Below are positions 22,990 to 34,406 of a stretch of 64,000 nt of DNA, one piece after another; within the stretch, counting starts at the first letter, position 1; each line of letters starts with the position of its first letter. Where the stretch lies: NCBI GenBank assembly GCA_000750105.3, contig JPHH03000068.1, forward strand, positions 1 through 64,000, written 5' to 3'. The position numbers and the translations under genes are program-made. The notes under the pieces were generated by a model. It ran no database searches. It was given only the letters and a program-made list of their open reading frames with translations, and was not told the origin of the DNA. This DNA is from Tolypocladium sp. Sup5 PDA-1 (taxonomy: Eukaryota > Ascomycota > Sordariomycetes > Hypocreales > Ophiocordycipitaceae).

Positions 22990-23054
22990 CTCGGACACCC
23001 ACCCGTTTGGACTTTAACCCTTTCTCAATCAAAGCAACGCGCTTTTCGACTCCA

Positions 23055-24237
23055 ATGGACAACGGAACGAATGATGCCTCGGCTAGTGAGCCGCGAAGAA
23101 ATCGCGTTCTCAAACGCAAACCTCTTACGTTCGCCGCCAGATGGAACATCAAGCTGCTCCGTGGGCTTCAAGCAAAGTTGAAGGAGGACCCCGAGGCGGA
23201 CCTCAGCGCGCTGCTACCAGAGAACTATACAGAGACACTGCGGTCACACAAGAAATGTAATTCATACCCCATTCTGCGCCTATGACTATGTATTAACATT
23301 CATCCTCGCAGTTGTCCAGGAGCCAGATATCGTGTTTCGGGTGGACGACATACGCTCGAAAATCTCTCCAACCCCGTGTACGATTACTTCTGAGCTATCA
23401 GCTGATCTGAAGGACTTACTCCGCGACCGTGATCTCCCGCACGCCGTCATGGATATGCTTGCTAGGGGTGAGCTCGTTTACCAAAGCGTAGGGGGAGCTT
23501 CTGCCGTTTTTCGAGTCAGCCAGCGCATTGTGGTCAAGATCACCGATAAAGAGTCCGCTTCAACCGAGCTCGGGTCGCTACTCTACCTTCAAGAACACCT
23601 ACCTGCCTTCCTTGCCCCACGACCTCACGGCTTGATTCGGATCGGGCTGTTCTATCTCCTCTTCACGACGCTTATGCCAGGGCTTGATCTGGAGAGAGCA
23701 TGGCCGCATCTGGACGACACACACAAGAAATCTATCGGTGTTCAGATCGATAGACTATTGACTCAGCTGAGGTCGCTATCAAAGCCAAGCGATCTGCCAT
23801 TGGGTGGCGTCCAAGGGGAGGGATGCAAGGATGCAAGACGAGGACTTCGCGTCAACAAGATGCCCATCATGGACGCCAAGCAATTCCAGGATTTTATTTT
23901 TTCCGGGTCGACTACGGCTTCTCCGGTGTATATTCAGCTTTTGCGAGATCTCGTCCCAATGCCACCAAGATGTGTCTTTACCCATGGTGACATCCGTCCG
24001 GCTAACATTATGGTGGAACAAGGAGAAGATGGAACTTGGGAGGTGGTTGCTATCATAGATTGGGAAGCTAGCGGCTTTTACCCCGAACATTGGGAATCTG
24101 TAAAGATGACCAATAACCTCACGCCCGGAGACAACAATGACTGGTATAAATACTTGCCAGGAAGCTCGGGCCCACGGCAATATGCAATTCAATGGTTGGT
24201 TGACAGGGTGTGGGATCGGAGCTTGGTCAATAGTTGA
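23055..24237 (+). CDS. Aminoglycoside phosphotransferase-fold kinase
   Basis: Deduced exons 23055-23256 and 23312-24237, with a 55-bp intron (GTAATT...CTCGCAG, branch-like TTAAC) that keeps frame; about 375 aa. The second exon has the APH-family signature: GGASAVFRV (nucleotide loop), VVKITD (Lys), FTHGDIRPANIM (catalytic loop, HxDxxxxN) and IIDWEASGFYP (metal-binding Asp). Such proteins in fungi phosphorylate small hydroxylated molecules or are of unknown substrate; substrate here is unknown. I chose ATG 23055 because the more upstream in-frame opening at 22980 starts with GTG. TG/CA content is normal, so this gene has escaped RIP. Confidence 0.8.
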
Positions 24238-24567
24238 GACAGTCTGAGCACATTTATGATTGTGTTAATAAGTTTTTACCATGACAATGCCCAAGTCACC
24301 TATAGCGGAGTACCCAAGCAGCAAATGACAAGACTGTCACATGGTAGTCCAAGTAACTCAAAAATGGGAAGAAAACCAAAGCTTGATTGCTAAGACTGAA
24401 TAATGACGAGGGACCATCTGTTCTTCAGGCCACAGATGCCCCCTTATACGTCTATGTACCTCCAAGCCCTGATTTCCTCCGTCTTTTTATGGTTTTCATA
24501 TTTTTTTTTGTTGATCCGGGGTCTCTTCCGTCACCCCAACAAAGTAAGGAAAGACATAATTTTTGCT

Positions 24568-25245
24568 CTACGCATCGGAATCGTAGACAAACGCCTCAGA
24601 CAGAACCCTTTGGCTTGCTCCTTCTCCATTATCATCGTCTTCATAGTCATCTTCCAGGTCATAATCCTCATCGTCCCCGTCGCCGCCGAAGTCCTGGCCG
24701 TAGTAGGGCAACATCTGTGTCTTGCCTTCACGCCAAGTTTCCTCACTAATTAGCCCAGAAGATAGTAGCATATCCCAAATGTCGATGACATAGTCCTGAC
24801 AGTTCCAAGACGTTGCTTCGCCAATGGGGACTCCTCTAATACCTTCAACCATAGTCTCCCACCAGCCTCGGTGCATCTGTCCCAAGGCGGTGAGAGGCCG
24901 GAGGCACCTTCTTGAATCCATTGGATTGGTTTTTCGATGCACTGGTGTAAAGGTTCCATATGTTGATTCTTGAACAACCTCGAATAAATCCCAGTCCCTG
25001 TTTGCAGTGTTGGAGACAGCAAAAGCCCAGTGGTAGTAGTTCCCTTCACGAGGGTGGTAAATAGCACACCACAGGTTGAGAAGATTGTCGTCTTGCTTAG
25101 GATGTCTGGCGCTCTTGCTGGACTTGTCCTTGCTGGACTTGCTTTTGCCGGACTTGTCCTTGCTGGACTTGTTCTTGCTGGACTTGTCCTTGCTGGACTT
25201 GTCCTTGGATGTCTGAGATCGACGAGAGGTATGTCGGGTAGACAT
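24568..25245 (-). CDS. Lys/Ser-repeat protein with LRAT/NlpC-like core
   Basis: One exon, 225 aa. Residues 10-45 are pentapeptide repeats of the form KSSKD. The core (about 50-170) contains NLWCAIYHP, NYYHWAFAV and SWNCQDYVIDIWDML. A His in an H-W context followed about 80 residues later by N-C-x-x-F/Y-V resembles permuted papain-fold proteins (LRAT, NlpC/P60 type), so Cys and His may form a thiol active site. The tail is strongly acidic (YDLEDDYEDDDNGEG). Function and localisation are not known; the fold assignment is by motif only. Confidence 0.6.
   Translation of the reverse strand: MSTRHTSRRSQTSKDKSSKDKSSKNKSSKDKSGKSKSSKDKSSKSARHPKQDDNLLNLWCAIYHPREGNYYHWAFAVSNTANRDWDLFEVVQESTYGTFTPVHRKTNPMDSRRCLRPLTALGQMHRGWWETMVEGIRGVPIGEATSWNCQDYVIDIWDMLLSSGLISEETWREGKTQMLPYYGQDFGGDGDDEDYDLEDDYEDDDNGEGASQRVLSEAFVYDSDA
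25112..25206. repeat. 15-bp coding minisatellite (KSSKD repeat)
   Basis: Six or so 15-bp units close to cttgctggacttgtc encode the KSSKD pentapeptides at the N-terminus of the minus-strand gene. The unit keeps frame, so copy number can vary without frameshift. Confidence 0.75.
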
Positions 25246-25920
25246 GGTGGCAGGCTGAAGGTTCAGCGGAGTCTTGTTGAATCGATTTAGAGGATGATGA
25301 TGAGATCAGGCATTATCAGCATCGGCGACTCTCGATCCATTTTATATTTTGACGTCCATTGTGGACTCTAACAAATACTACATGTCGAGTCCATCGTTGT
25401 GCAGCGACAGGCTGACTTGTCGCTTCTGATGGAGGACAGAACCGATGCAACCCTCAGAATGTAACTCGCCTCTGCCTAATAGCTCTGGCGCTGCTTACCC
25501 CCTGTTGACGAGCACGCCTGCCGATGTGCCAACAAAGCGAGGCGCTAAGATACGCAGCGGCGACGACATGCCTAACATGCCCGGCGCACTTCTCGATCCC
25601 GTGTGCCCTCAGCTCTTTTCGTATTCTGTCCGTCGGTAGCCGTAAGTGTGACCTCGGCGCTACCTTGATACGGAGGCAGGGAGAGAGAAGCCTGGCAAGC
25701 AAAAGCATTATGTAACATGAATGTGCGATGTATCAAAGTCTGCGACAGTGGTTGTTGAGGACGAAGCAGACGAAGCAGACGAAGCAACGTGCCGCCTATT
25801 TCCATCGGCACCGGAAGAACTGGCCTGCAGAGGTACATCGCTTCAAGCGCCCTTCTTAGCGCCCCGGCGCCTCGGCATAACCTGCTGGTGAAGAGGCTGA
25901 ACGGTGAGCGAGGGGAGAGT

Positions 25921-26065
25921 GGGGAATTCTTGAGACTCGGCCTCCACCGACCTGTTATGAGCTATGGAAAATTTCATTTGGTCCCTGCAACTGAATATTC
26001 GGAACCTCTGGGTCCGTCGTCCAATCATGTGCACTAGGACAAAAATCACGTAATGGTAGAAGCCA
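25921..26065. repeat. Left copy of ~145-bp inverted repeat
   Basis: This sequence reappears reverse-complemented at about 28155-28300 with roughly four-fifths of bases matching by eye; shared blocks include ctgcaactgaatattcgg and gtccaatcatgtgcac. The stretch 25246-25920 has short frames on both strands but nothing I can identify, and 26066-26750 likewise. Confidence 0.7.
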
Positions 26066-26754
26066 CCAATCAGTACGGACTAGTCCATAGATCATTCAGC
26101 AGCAAAACCTCCATGGCTCTGGCCACAACCCACAGTCCTCGGGCTGAATGCTGGTGACCGTCAAGCATGACAGCACTCCGAGCAATGAAACCAGGCAACA
26201 TATTTTGAAGGATCCAGCAGACTCAAACGAACGAATATTCACTGGAAGTCGTCGACTGCCAGGCTAGAAATTGGTGCCCGAACTTCCTCCGTCGGTGCCC
26301 GGCTCACATGACACTTAAGTGTCGGGCCCCGCCTTCGTCCGAAATTTACCTCGTCAGCTCCTCATCAATTCCTCATCAACTCCTGCTGAGTCGGGAGCAC
26401 AAACAGCCCAGACTCGATTCTCACCATGAATCCGCTGCTTTCGCAGAGATTTTCTCCCATTACTAAGCTCTCGCTCACTTGTCAACGGGTGTCCGGCTAG
26501 ACAAGGATTCGCTGGCACTTGAGGGGGAGAGACGAACCCCGCATCATCGTCGCCAGATCTTTTAGAGGTACGGTACATCCAACAGGTGGCGGCTGTCCGC
26601 ATGATATCTGACCCGAGCATAGCTATCACGCGTTCCATCTAACGCTTTGTGGAAGCCCTTCAGAAGGCGCGAATTACTTTGCGACGAAGCAACCTGTCGA
26701 CCACATCTTGCCCTAGGAAATTGACCACCGAACCAGTCTGCCGAGTCGTTCGTG

Positions 26755-26982
26755 ATGCCTGGGGAGGATGCCCTGAATGGGATACCAGAAAGGATCGAGG
26801 GGTCGCATACATTCATTGTGACGGATCAGAAGAAGGTCGTGGCATCTGGTGTTGTGATCATGATATTCGCACCGGGGGAGTCTGTCGCGATGTGGTACGG
26901 CAACGATACTGGAGGAGGAATTGATGTTTCTGAAGGTTACCAGGTGAGAGTGCTAAATGTGACTATCTACTTCACCAAGTAA
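26755..26982 (+). CDS. Small hypothetical protein, possibly a 3' exon
   Basis: 75 aa from the in-frame ATG at 26755, beginning MPGEDALNGIPERIEGS, rich in beta-type residues (TFIVTDQKKVVASGVVIMIF, EGYQVRVLNVTIYF). It may be the last exon of a longer gene because an upstream frame shows an acceptor-like region. No family recognised. It converges tail to tail with the gene ending at 26989. Confidence 0.35.
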   Translation: MPGEDALNGIPERIEGSHTFIVTDQKKVVASGVVIMIFAPGESVAMWYGNDTGGGIDVSEGYQVRVLNVTIYFTK

Positions 26983-26988
26983 CATAGG

Positions 26989-28064
26989 CTACATACCCAA
27001 TACATCTGACCTCTGGAACCCGAGGTTCGCCGCTATGGCCCATCCTTGCCAGTATCCTGCTCTGATCATAATGGACATGTCTTGATCGGAATCAGGAATC
27101 ATGGCAATGAAGCAGTCTGTTCGCGCAACATTCGTTGCTGTGTCCTGATCCCGTTCCCATTTCCACTGGTGACTGCTTTTGACGGCATTCAGAAGAGATC
27201 CGTCAGTTAATACTTCCTCCAGCTTGCCAACGTCCGCACCCAAGCATTGGAACACAATTTCTAGAAAGTCAGATGTGCTCTTATGAGGGGAAACTACCTT
27301 GACTTACTCCTGGACTCCTCATTTGGAGGCCCTTCTTCTGCGACACGAGAAACGGAGGCGGGATCAGACCGAGCTACGAGGTCATGCTGCGTCGCAGTAC
27401 TGTTGGAATGGTTCTCTGTCTCAAATGAGTATTATACTTTTGCCCAAAAAGGGTCGTTACTCACCTAAACGAGTGCGTTTTGCGGGTGGGGGTTGGTGGT
27501 CTGAGTCTTGTTGGAATTCGAGAGCGTAATATCCTGACAAATATGAGCAAACTGCGCACACAGGACTGAGACAAACGAACGCCTCCTGAATTCAGCAGCG
27601 TTCCTGAGGCTTGCTTTACTAGCTATTGAGACTTGGATTTCATCGCGAAAGATCCATCGCTGGGGAAGGTTTCTTCGACGCAGGTAGACTGGTACAGTCT
27701 GGATGAGGCATTCAAACTCGGTTCGACTCATCTTGGTGATATCCAATGGCGTGTACGATATGCTGACAAAGATGAAATCTTCGTGGGGGAGACTCCGAAG
27801 TTTTGGTAACCTCTCTTCCTTTTTCCCATCCGCCGATCCATAGACGGCGTCGATGAATTTGCTCAACCTCGACTGAGCGTTTGGGAGAGGCGTAGGCTTT
27901 TCCAGATTCTGGGCAGTAAGTTCCAAGGCGCGGTGAACGGCTATCTCTGCATGCAGCGACGACACCTTCTCACTCAGAGTAGCAAAATCGGGATCCCCAC
28001 TTAGATCCCAGATCATGTCGGAAATGCCGTCCAGATACTGAGTTATCTTTGCCAGCAGAGCCAT
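26989..28064 (-). CDS. Hypothetical spliced gene, function unknown
   Basis: Proposed exons 28064-27471, 27419-27308 and 27260-26989. The second intron (47 bp, GTAAGT...TTTCTAG) joins ...NEESR to KIVFQCLGADVGKLEEV in frame. The first needs a weak donor (GTTTAG at 27470-27465); the stronger GTGAGT six bases on would follow an in-frame TAG, so this exon boundary is uncertain and could mark a broken gene. The product is about 325 aa, begins MALLAKITQYLDGISDMIWD and looks largely helical in its first exon. No domain recognised. It lies inside the 25.9/28.3 kb inverted repeat. Confidence 0.4.
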
Positions 28065-28154
28065 GTTGAGCCAAATAGAAAAATGCGGACGGAAGATGAC
28101 TAAATGGCAGCAGGTGGAACAGAAGTTTTCTAATCCGTACAGCCGTGACGAAAG

Positions 28155-28300
28155 CTACATCCCATTGCGTGGATTTTGTCCCAGTGCACATGATTGGACG
28201 ACAGACCCATGGTTTACGCCCGAATATTCAGTTGCAGGGATCAAATGAAATTGTCCATATCATGACAAGGTCGGTGGAGGCCGAGCCTCAAGAATTCTCC
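28155..28300. repeat. Right copy of ~145-bp inverted repeat
   Basis: Reverse-complement partner of 25921-26065. Together they bracket a 2.1-kb unit with one plus and one minus gene. It also lies upstream of the minus-strand gene's start at 28064. Confidence 0.7.
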
Positions 28301-28649
28301 ACTCATCAACCCTGTAGGCTCTATCATCCAATTATCTCGAGGCACAACTCGACCACCCGTCACGCCATCTCTCTGGCCGTCCGTCTGCTTACCGGCCTGA
28401 TTCACGAAGGTGGCTTGCAGGAAAACGTCCCCTCCTCCCATAACCCAAGGGTTGCGTCAGCCGTACGGATGCAACTCGAACCACAAGCAACAGAGATACG
28501 GCCTGTGACCGTGGAACGCGGTTTTGCTGTGTTGGTTCACGTATGGCGGTCTAGCTACATCAATGAACATGGATGAAGCAAGGTGGTTGTTCTCTCAGCC
28601 GATGGAGAGAAGATTCTGTCGTATCGTCGCTAGGGATGGCTTGAACATC

Positions 28650-28657
28650 TATATAAA
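28650..28657 (+). promoter_or_regulatory. TATA-like box
   Basis: TATATAAA about 225 bp upstream of the ATG at 28881. A CT-rich stretch follows (28680-28770), as is common before fungal start sites. Confidence 0.4.
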
Positions 28658-28880
28658 GACCACTCCTCCAGGGCCACTCCTGCTCTCATTTCATGGTAGC
28701 ATGCTCTTCTCGCCAAGAGACGGTGTACCGTTTCTCTCTCAATTATCTCACTTCCAATCTTGTCTTTGTTCCAGTCTGCCGTTGCGTGAAGGACGGGCCA
28801 TCTGACAAATCTTCATACTCACCGTGCCAGAATCAGCCACGCCTCTCGAGACCTGTTGCCAACTTGTATCACTATTTAAG

Positions 28881-29809
28881 ATGGAATCGAACAAGTCGAC
28901 ACAGCTTCCTCATATGCCTCAGCCTTTCTCAAATCAGCGGGCAACCCCTCCCAACAGTCGCTCTGCCACGCCTGACTCCTTTGATGAAGCTTTGGAAGAA
29001 AGCTCGTGGGTGGAGGGCAAGGAAAAAGGCAACAAGGGAGAACACCATTCAAACAGAAGCAAGCAAGACAGCAGCCCTGGTTCATCTGATAGGTAAGCAA
29101 CAGTCTGTGGTTCTGTGGTGAACAGCGCAGAGGTGCTGGAGAGCAAAGGGTTCGATATTACCGACTGGACAGTTGCTAACGAGGAAGCAGGGCACCTCCT
29201 CTTCCATCGCTCTGCGAGCATGGTCACTCAAGTGATCTCCCCCTCGATGTCCACGGAACGGCGTGGTCCTTGGCGGTAGACCCTAGCGAAGTGTCTACTA
29301 CTGCTCAGATGGTGGCTGCTGGTGGCGAACGTCTGACCCTCAGCGATGAACGAGCGCGGGGCCACCTTTCGCACGCTACCATGCGCAACACGTCCGGCGA
29401 GCAGAGCTGTGAACATTTCACCTATATATCCGAGATGCCGGTAGACGACGCGGAAGCCTGCTGCGATGAAGTCGCAGCGATAGAGGAGTTGCGGTCTGCA
29501 TTCTCTATTCATGGCCACCGACCTGCGCCAGGCACGCAGCAGGGCGACAATGTCGGGGCCTCGGACCACCTGTCGGAACCCCAACGGGTTATCCGCCGCG
29601 TGCCCGGCGTCGCGTCGCTCATTGCGGCGCCTGGCACAACTGATGCCGGACATTGCGGTGGAGTCCGTTGCATGTACAACCCAGGAGGCAACGCAGGGGA
29701 GAGTGCAGTCGAGAGGGCAGGGGCAGATATCTACGCCACGGAACACCAACCGAGACAGGACGATGCAAACAACAATATTGAAGCATCCCAGGCAGAAGGC
29801 GAGGACTAA
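28881..29809 (+). CDS. Hypothetical disordered protein, two exons
   Basis: Exons 28881-29092 and 29191-29809 with a 98-bp intron (GTAAGC...GAAGCAG, branch-like GCTAAC) give about 276 aa in one frame. The product starts MESNKSTQLPHMPQPFSNQ and is rich in Ser, Pro, Gly and acidic residues with a few Cys (QSCEHF, EACCDE). No signal peptide, membrane segment or domain is visible. The overlapping frames on both strands over exon 2 (up to 179 aa) appear to be GC-driven shadows. Confidence 0.5.
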
Positions 29810-30069
29810 CAGTCAAAACAGGGCGGGCTGTGTACAGGCGACGGCTGTTTCGACACGGACTGCTACGAATGCTGTGATCTCCTCGAGCCCCACGATGGAT
29901 ATTGAGACTTCCCAAGTCGACGGTCTTGACACGCATGGCTCCGGCGCGAACTCTTCTGCTATTTCAGGCGCGGGCCCCTCTGCTGCCTCGCGGGTGTGAC
30001 AACGGAGCGTGTATCCTCGTCCCGATGCGCCTTCTACGTTGTCGCCAAATGACCGTACGACCCATTGCC

Positions 30070-30330
30070 CTGGGCATGTTCGCGGAACGCATTGCAATTG
30101 CGGGTTGAGGACAGGTCTGATTTCGCTGTCGAGAGTGCTTTGCGGCCTACTGTTATGTAACTCACACTCATTCAATTGCAATATAGTTAAATTAGTCTTT
30201 CAACTTGTAGGATGCTGAATGTTAAGCTATGGGAACCAATCACGTGGAAGAGGACTGAAGGATGGACGTCGGCAGGGCAATCCTCCGTCCAACCATGCAG
30301 AAGTCTGATATCGTTTGTTGCTGCCAATCG
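30070..30330 (+). repeat. Dispersed repeat, copy 1
   Basis: Matches 35210-35470 in the same orientation with scattered differences; shared blocks include gcgggttga.gacaggtctg, ctcacactcattcaa and aggatgctgaatgttaag. Both copies carry the tail of a reading frame (LRVEDRSDFAVESAL here; LRVEDRSDFVVKDAL there), so the repeat seems to contain the 3' end of a multicopy gene and its flank. Confidence 0.7.
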
Positions 30331-30679
30331 CGTGGAAGCGGACTCGAGGGCCCGTGCAGGCAGTGCTTTGTCCAATCATTGCTGACTGGGTGTCAAAGCC
30401 ACGAATTTTGGGTACATTCTGGCTGGGTCATGAAAGCATCCACCAGACGGGCCACTGGAGGACCACCACAGTTTGGCGATGGTACACCGAGGCCACCCTT
30501 CTATTGCGTCAGCTGCCGAAGCCTGGCGTTGGACCTGGGCTATTACCTTGAGCGTTGAGACGACGAAACGTCGAATCCCGCGCTCGTCGAATGCTGCGCG
30601 TCGTTCCGTGCTTCTTGGCAACGCTTGAAGCCTACGAGCTGACTGAGTGCACGCCGCGAAATGATGACCAGAGTGCAGA

Positions 30680-30910
30680 GTGGAAGCATATACCTCCACT
30701 CACGGAAACCCCGCATCGCCGTTCAGCTGCGCGAGAAGCCAACCACACTTTCGCGACTGTGTCCCTCACAGACGTCGTCCGCAACCCCAGACCCCCTATC
30801 AAGCAGGTCTTTTAATCGTACATCGGCCGGGTTCAAAGCGTTGTCTCTAGCCCGACGCTTGACGTACAACAGCTGCTCGACTTCCGTCTTCGTCGCCAAA
30901 GCCGTCACAA
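30680..30910 (+). pseudogene. Gene-fragment relic, paired with 61.3-61.6 kb
   Basis: A plus-strand frame reads AREANHTFATVSLTDVVRNP then, after one stop, SYIGRVQSVVSSPTLDVQQL. The minus strand at 61.52-61.34 kb reads AREAEYTSATATLYATAIVRNP and SYLGRIQGFVSRPTIKALQQL. The two are clearly homologous. Family unknown; the 30.7-kb copy is broken by a stop. Confidence 0.55.
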
Positions 30911-31216
30911 TGCGTCATCTGGAGGTCCGTCAAATACCTGTCGACAAGAGTATCCTCACAGACATTGGGGCATACCTGGAGACTGCACCTTTTGGAATGA
31001 TCCAAGGTTCCGAGGTCTGCATAGACCAGCAAGTTCTCGGGTTAAAATGCATGCATCTCACAGCTGCGTTAGGCATCCCGAGGGGAACGGTGGGTAGCTC
31101 GCTCCGAAATAAAGCACCTGCTGACAAGCTGGTGTATAGAGACTAGGTGCGACGAGACTGCGCGGCTATATACACAAACCTCTCGCAATATCCTATCCCA
31201 CCGACGTAATATTTGT

Positions 31217-32464
31217 TCAGGGGTGGGGGACGGCGAACGATCCTCCAGAGATCCAAGATAGCTCAGGAACGGCGGTGCTGCGATTAGTACGAGGAACGTC
31301 TGTCCGTGTTACCGAGTCTATAATGGTTGTTGTCCCACCAGGCGTGACGATCGACCTCGTATACATTTCTGGGTTGTCAGCCGACACATAGGTCCGTCGT
31401 GTGGTACCCTGGGGCATGGCAAGACAGTCGACGTTGGGTCTCGGCTGCTGATTGTTCAAACTTCTTCCTTGGCGATGAAGGGATTGATCGAGACGTGTTT
31501 TCGTGTCGTCGGATCGGGACAGCTCGGTGGCAGGCGGCGCGATGGCTTCAACGCTCTGGGACAGTGCAAGCCCGTGGACGTCTAACGATGGCGCCGCATA
31601 AGGCGGCCCTATCGCTGACAGACCGAAGCTCACACTGTCGACTTGTGTTCTCGCTTCTGGGATGCCTATAGTCCAAAATCAGCATAGTCCGTCTGAGCTA
31701 TATGGAATGCCGGAAGACGTACGCTGCTGTTCCGCATAGGATACTGCAGGATACAGGCTAAGTGGGTTTCGAAGTTGGATGATCCATTCGTTGCCCGCGA
31801 AATCAATCGACGCATGATCCGGCGGCGGAACATTTCTTCCTGGTTTCTTCTCCACGTTACTCGTCTTCCGCTTGCGAGACTGCGTGGAACCGTGGTCGTC
31901 GACGGCCGGCGACTGCAAACCCGCACAAACTGGCCACTCTGCATCTGAATCCCGATTCGATCCCTGTTTCTTCTTGGTCTTGGGGTTGCACAATGCCTTC
32001 TTCAACCGGGAAACGTGGCGTGAGAACCTATCGATGACGGCACCCGGTGGATTCTCCTGGAGACGAAGCACATTAGAAAGTGCGTGTTCTGCGGCTTCTT
32101 CTCGAGTCAGAACGATGAGCTTCAAGGGGTAGAGATCCAGCATACCGACAAGGAATAAAGCAGCCCATAGAGGTTTCTCGTCTCTGCCCTCCTGATACAG
32201 TCCCGGCCAGAATGCATCAAATACACCGACGTCGCCGCTGCGCTCCTCGATGACCTCTGGAGCCTGTGCTACTTTGGCGAGACGAAGGGGAGGAAGTCTG
32301 GCGTAAAGATCAACGAATGTGGCGAGGTCCAAGTCAAAGAACTGCTTGCTCTCGTAGCGATAGCACAGGGCTTCCTTGCCTGCTAGAGCTGCCCTTCTGC
32401 CGCGCGGTTCAAGGTGACACCGCAAGGCATTGCGAGCATCAATCTGAGCGGTGGTGTAGTCCAT
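31217..32464 (-). CDS. Hypothetical protein, two exons
   Basis: Exons 32464-31723 and 31665-31217, with a 57-bp intron (GTACGT...ACTATAG) joining ...YAEQQR to IPEARTQVDSVS in frame; about 396 aa. The first 150 residues are ordered-looking (LATFVDLYARLPPLRLAKV, LWAALFLVGMLDLYPLKLI, with LTREEAAEHAL) and the middle has a basic segment (KTKKKQGSN, QSRKRKTSNVEKKPG) that could be a nuclear signal. The C-terminal third is low-complexity. I do not recognise the family. Confidence 0.5.
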
Positions 32465-32945
32465 GGCTGCTCGGGGTGGTCAATAGTTTTAGAAAATGGC
32501 GCGTGAACAGCTGAGAATACAAGTTGAAAGCAGTGTGCGTCAGTTCGGGCAGCTGAGTACCAAGTTTAAATGTAGGTGTGCGTCAGATTGGGCAGCTGAG
32601 TACAAGTTGAACGCACCCCGCATCGTACAATTTGCAGGTGCCTCGCCTCCGACCACGCACTCAGGGGACGTATCCCTTTTCCACGACCTTGCAACGACCC
32701 ACTCCCATGCTGCGTCGCTTGGGGATGTCCGGTTGTCATAGCGCTACCGAGTACTGCTCTAACTTGATTCGTCGGGGAAGATGCCGCCGGGAAGAGCATT
32801 TGTTGGTGGCTTCGGGTGAACATGTCTCTGCGATGTCGCCGGCAGTGCTTGACCCGGCGCCCTCATAAGAACAAGGCAACCGCTGCAGCCCGGTTGCCTT
32901 TCTGCACTTTCAGCGAACGCTGACCGCTCTTTACCCTGCTTCACA

Positions 32946-34406
32946 ATGGACAGCTATGCATCTCCTCCGTCTGGGACAGGCAATCTTGACCCAGGGTTGG
33001 CCTGCAACGCCCCGGACATCATTGTACGGCATCCTATCAATGTTCTTCTCAGTCCCCTCGGTTACTAATGGTTTCAGGGTAATGAATATGTGAGGACAGG
33101 ACTGGGGAGGCTGAAGAGAGTTGTGGTTTTGTTCGCTGGTAGCTGCCTCGGCATCAGAAGCAGTGCCAGCCGGTAAGAGTCTCACGGCCCTTTCCGTACA
33201 CCAATGCGGCTAACAATATCTAGGGAGAGCGACTTGGACACCAACACAAGGCTGCAACGTACGCAGTATGTCGAAGAGAGTACGGCATCTCCAACCGCAA
33301 GCGACGAAGACGAGCCTGACTACAGTTCGACAACTTTGCCACAGGCGTTTGACTTGCGCTATGGACCACAAGGCGACGTCAGCACTCTCTGCCAATCGCC
33401 GGGCGGAGCCCGTGACTCGTTTTTGACAGGCTCTACGGTGAGCTTGGGCTATGCCGAAGACGAGCCTGACTACAGTTCGACAACTTTGCCACAGGCGTTT
33501 GACTTGCGCTATGGACCACAAGGCGACGTCAGCACTCTCTGCCAATCGCCGGGCGGAGCCCGTGACTCGTTTTTGACAGGCTCTACGGTGAGCTTGGGCT
33601 ATGCCGGCGACTGTTCCGGACGGTCTAGCACAACGTCACTCGGCGCCGATGGTGACCTTGACGAACACCAAGTGCAACACCGACTCTGGGCCGACGATTG
33701 CGAGTGAGTAATACCATCTTGGCACAACGTGGCGCTAACTTCTGAAGACAAAACCTATTCTTCTGCCTCGCCGGGGAAAGATTGTTCAACTCGACCGTCA
33801 ACGACCCGAAGAACATACTCTGTACGGGCAGTGGAGCTATCACATGGGCAACGTGAGTACTCTTCCGTGTGCGCGTGGCTGCTGGCCTTTGGTCTCGAAC
33901 TAATATGGAGAAGACATGTCGCTCAAAAGTACCCAACGGCGCGCGTGGTGGTCCTTGCAAAGGAGCCATTTCAGACATACCTGCCGAGGAATTGCACGAT
34001 CGAGAAAGGAAATATCGAGGAGTACCCCCAGACCTTCTTCTGGGACTACCTCTTCGTCCGGAATATCAGAAGCCCCAAAGACTATGTAACATACCTCAGA
34101 CACCTCAGGGGACTCGTTCGACTTGGCGGGCAGATCGAGCTTGTCGATGTCGACAATATGTTTGACATGGTTTGCACCTGCCAGTCCGTCAACTGGACAA
34201 GAGCGAGTGCATGCAAAACCTGCGCCAACTTTCCAGGAGCACAAGCCCGCCGGGATCTGATGAGAGACGTCGGTTTTTGCGGTCTTCAAATTATCTACCA
34301 CGGGCGTCGGTGGCGAACTCTGGACGGCGCAAAGGTCTACAGGCAAGTCCGTTCATACCATGCCTTCATTTCTCATGCGAAAGGGACGCTGACCTTGCTG
34401 TTGTGA
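32946..34406 (+). CDS. LaeA-like methyltransferase with internal duplication
   Basis: Five exons fit by frame and splice signals: 32946-33026, 33078-33172, 33224-33703, 33748-33852, 33914-34406; about 417 aa. An acidic N-terminal half is followed by text typical of LaeA-like class I methyltransferases: NDPKNILCTGSGAITWAT (motif I region), AQKYPTARVV, PRNCTIEKGNIEEYP and RLGGQIELVDVD. LaeA-type proteins regulate secondary metabolism and development in the nucleus. Two key acids are missing: the Asp before the glycine loop is Cys, and the acid after the second strand is not seen (VVVLAKEPF). So SAM binding may be impaired. A perfect 50-residue tandem duplication sits in exon 3. Confidence 0.7.
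33306..33605 (+). repeat. Perfect 150-bp tandem duplication in coding exon
   Basis: Units 33306-33455 and 33456-33605 are identical over 150 bp and keep frame, doubling a 50-residue block that starts EDEPDYSSTTLPQAFDLRYG. The length is below the size usually needed to trigger RIP, which may explain its survival. Confidence 0.9.

Noticed and set aside
29511..29999. 162-codon plus-strand ORF
   Set aside because: It overlaps the second exon of the 28881-29809 gene in another frame and has no motif; likely a GC shadow.
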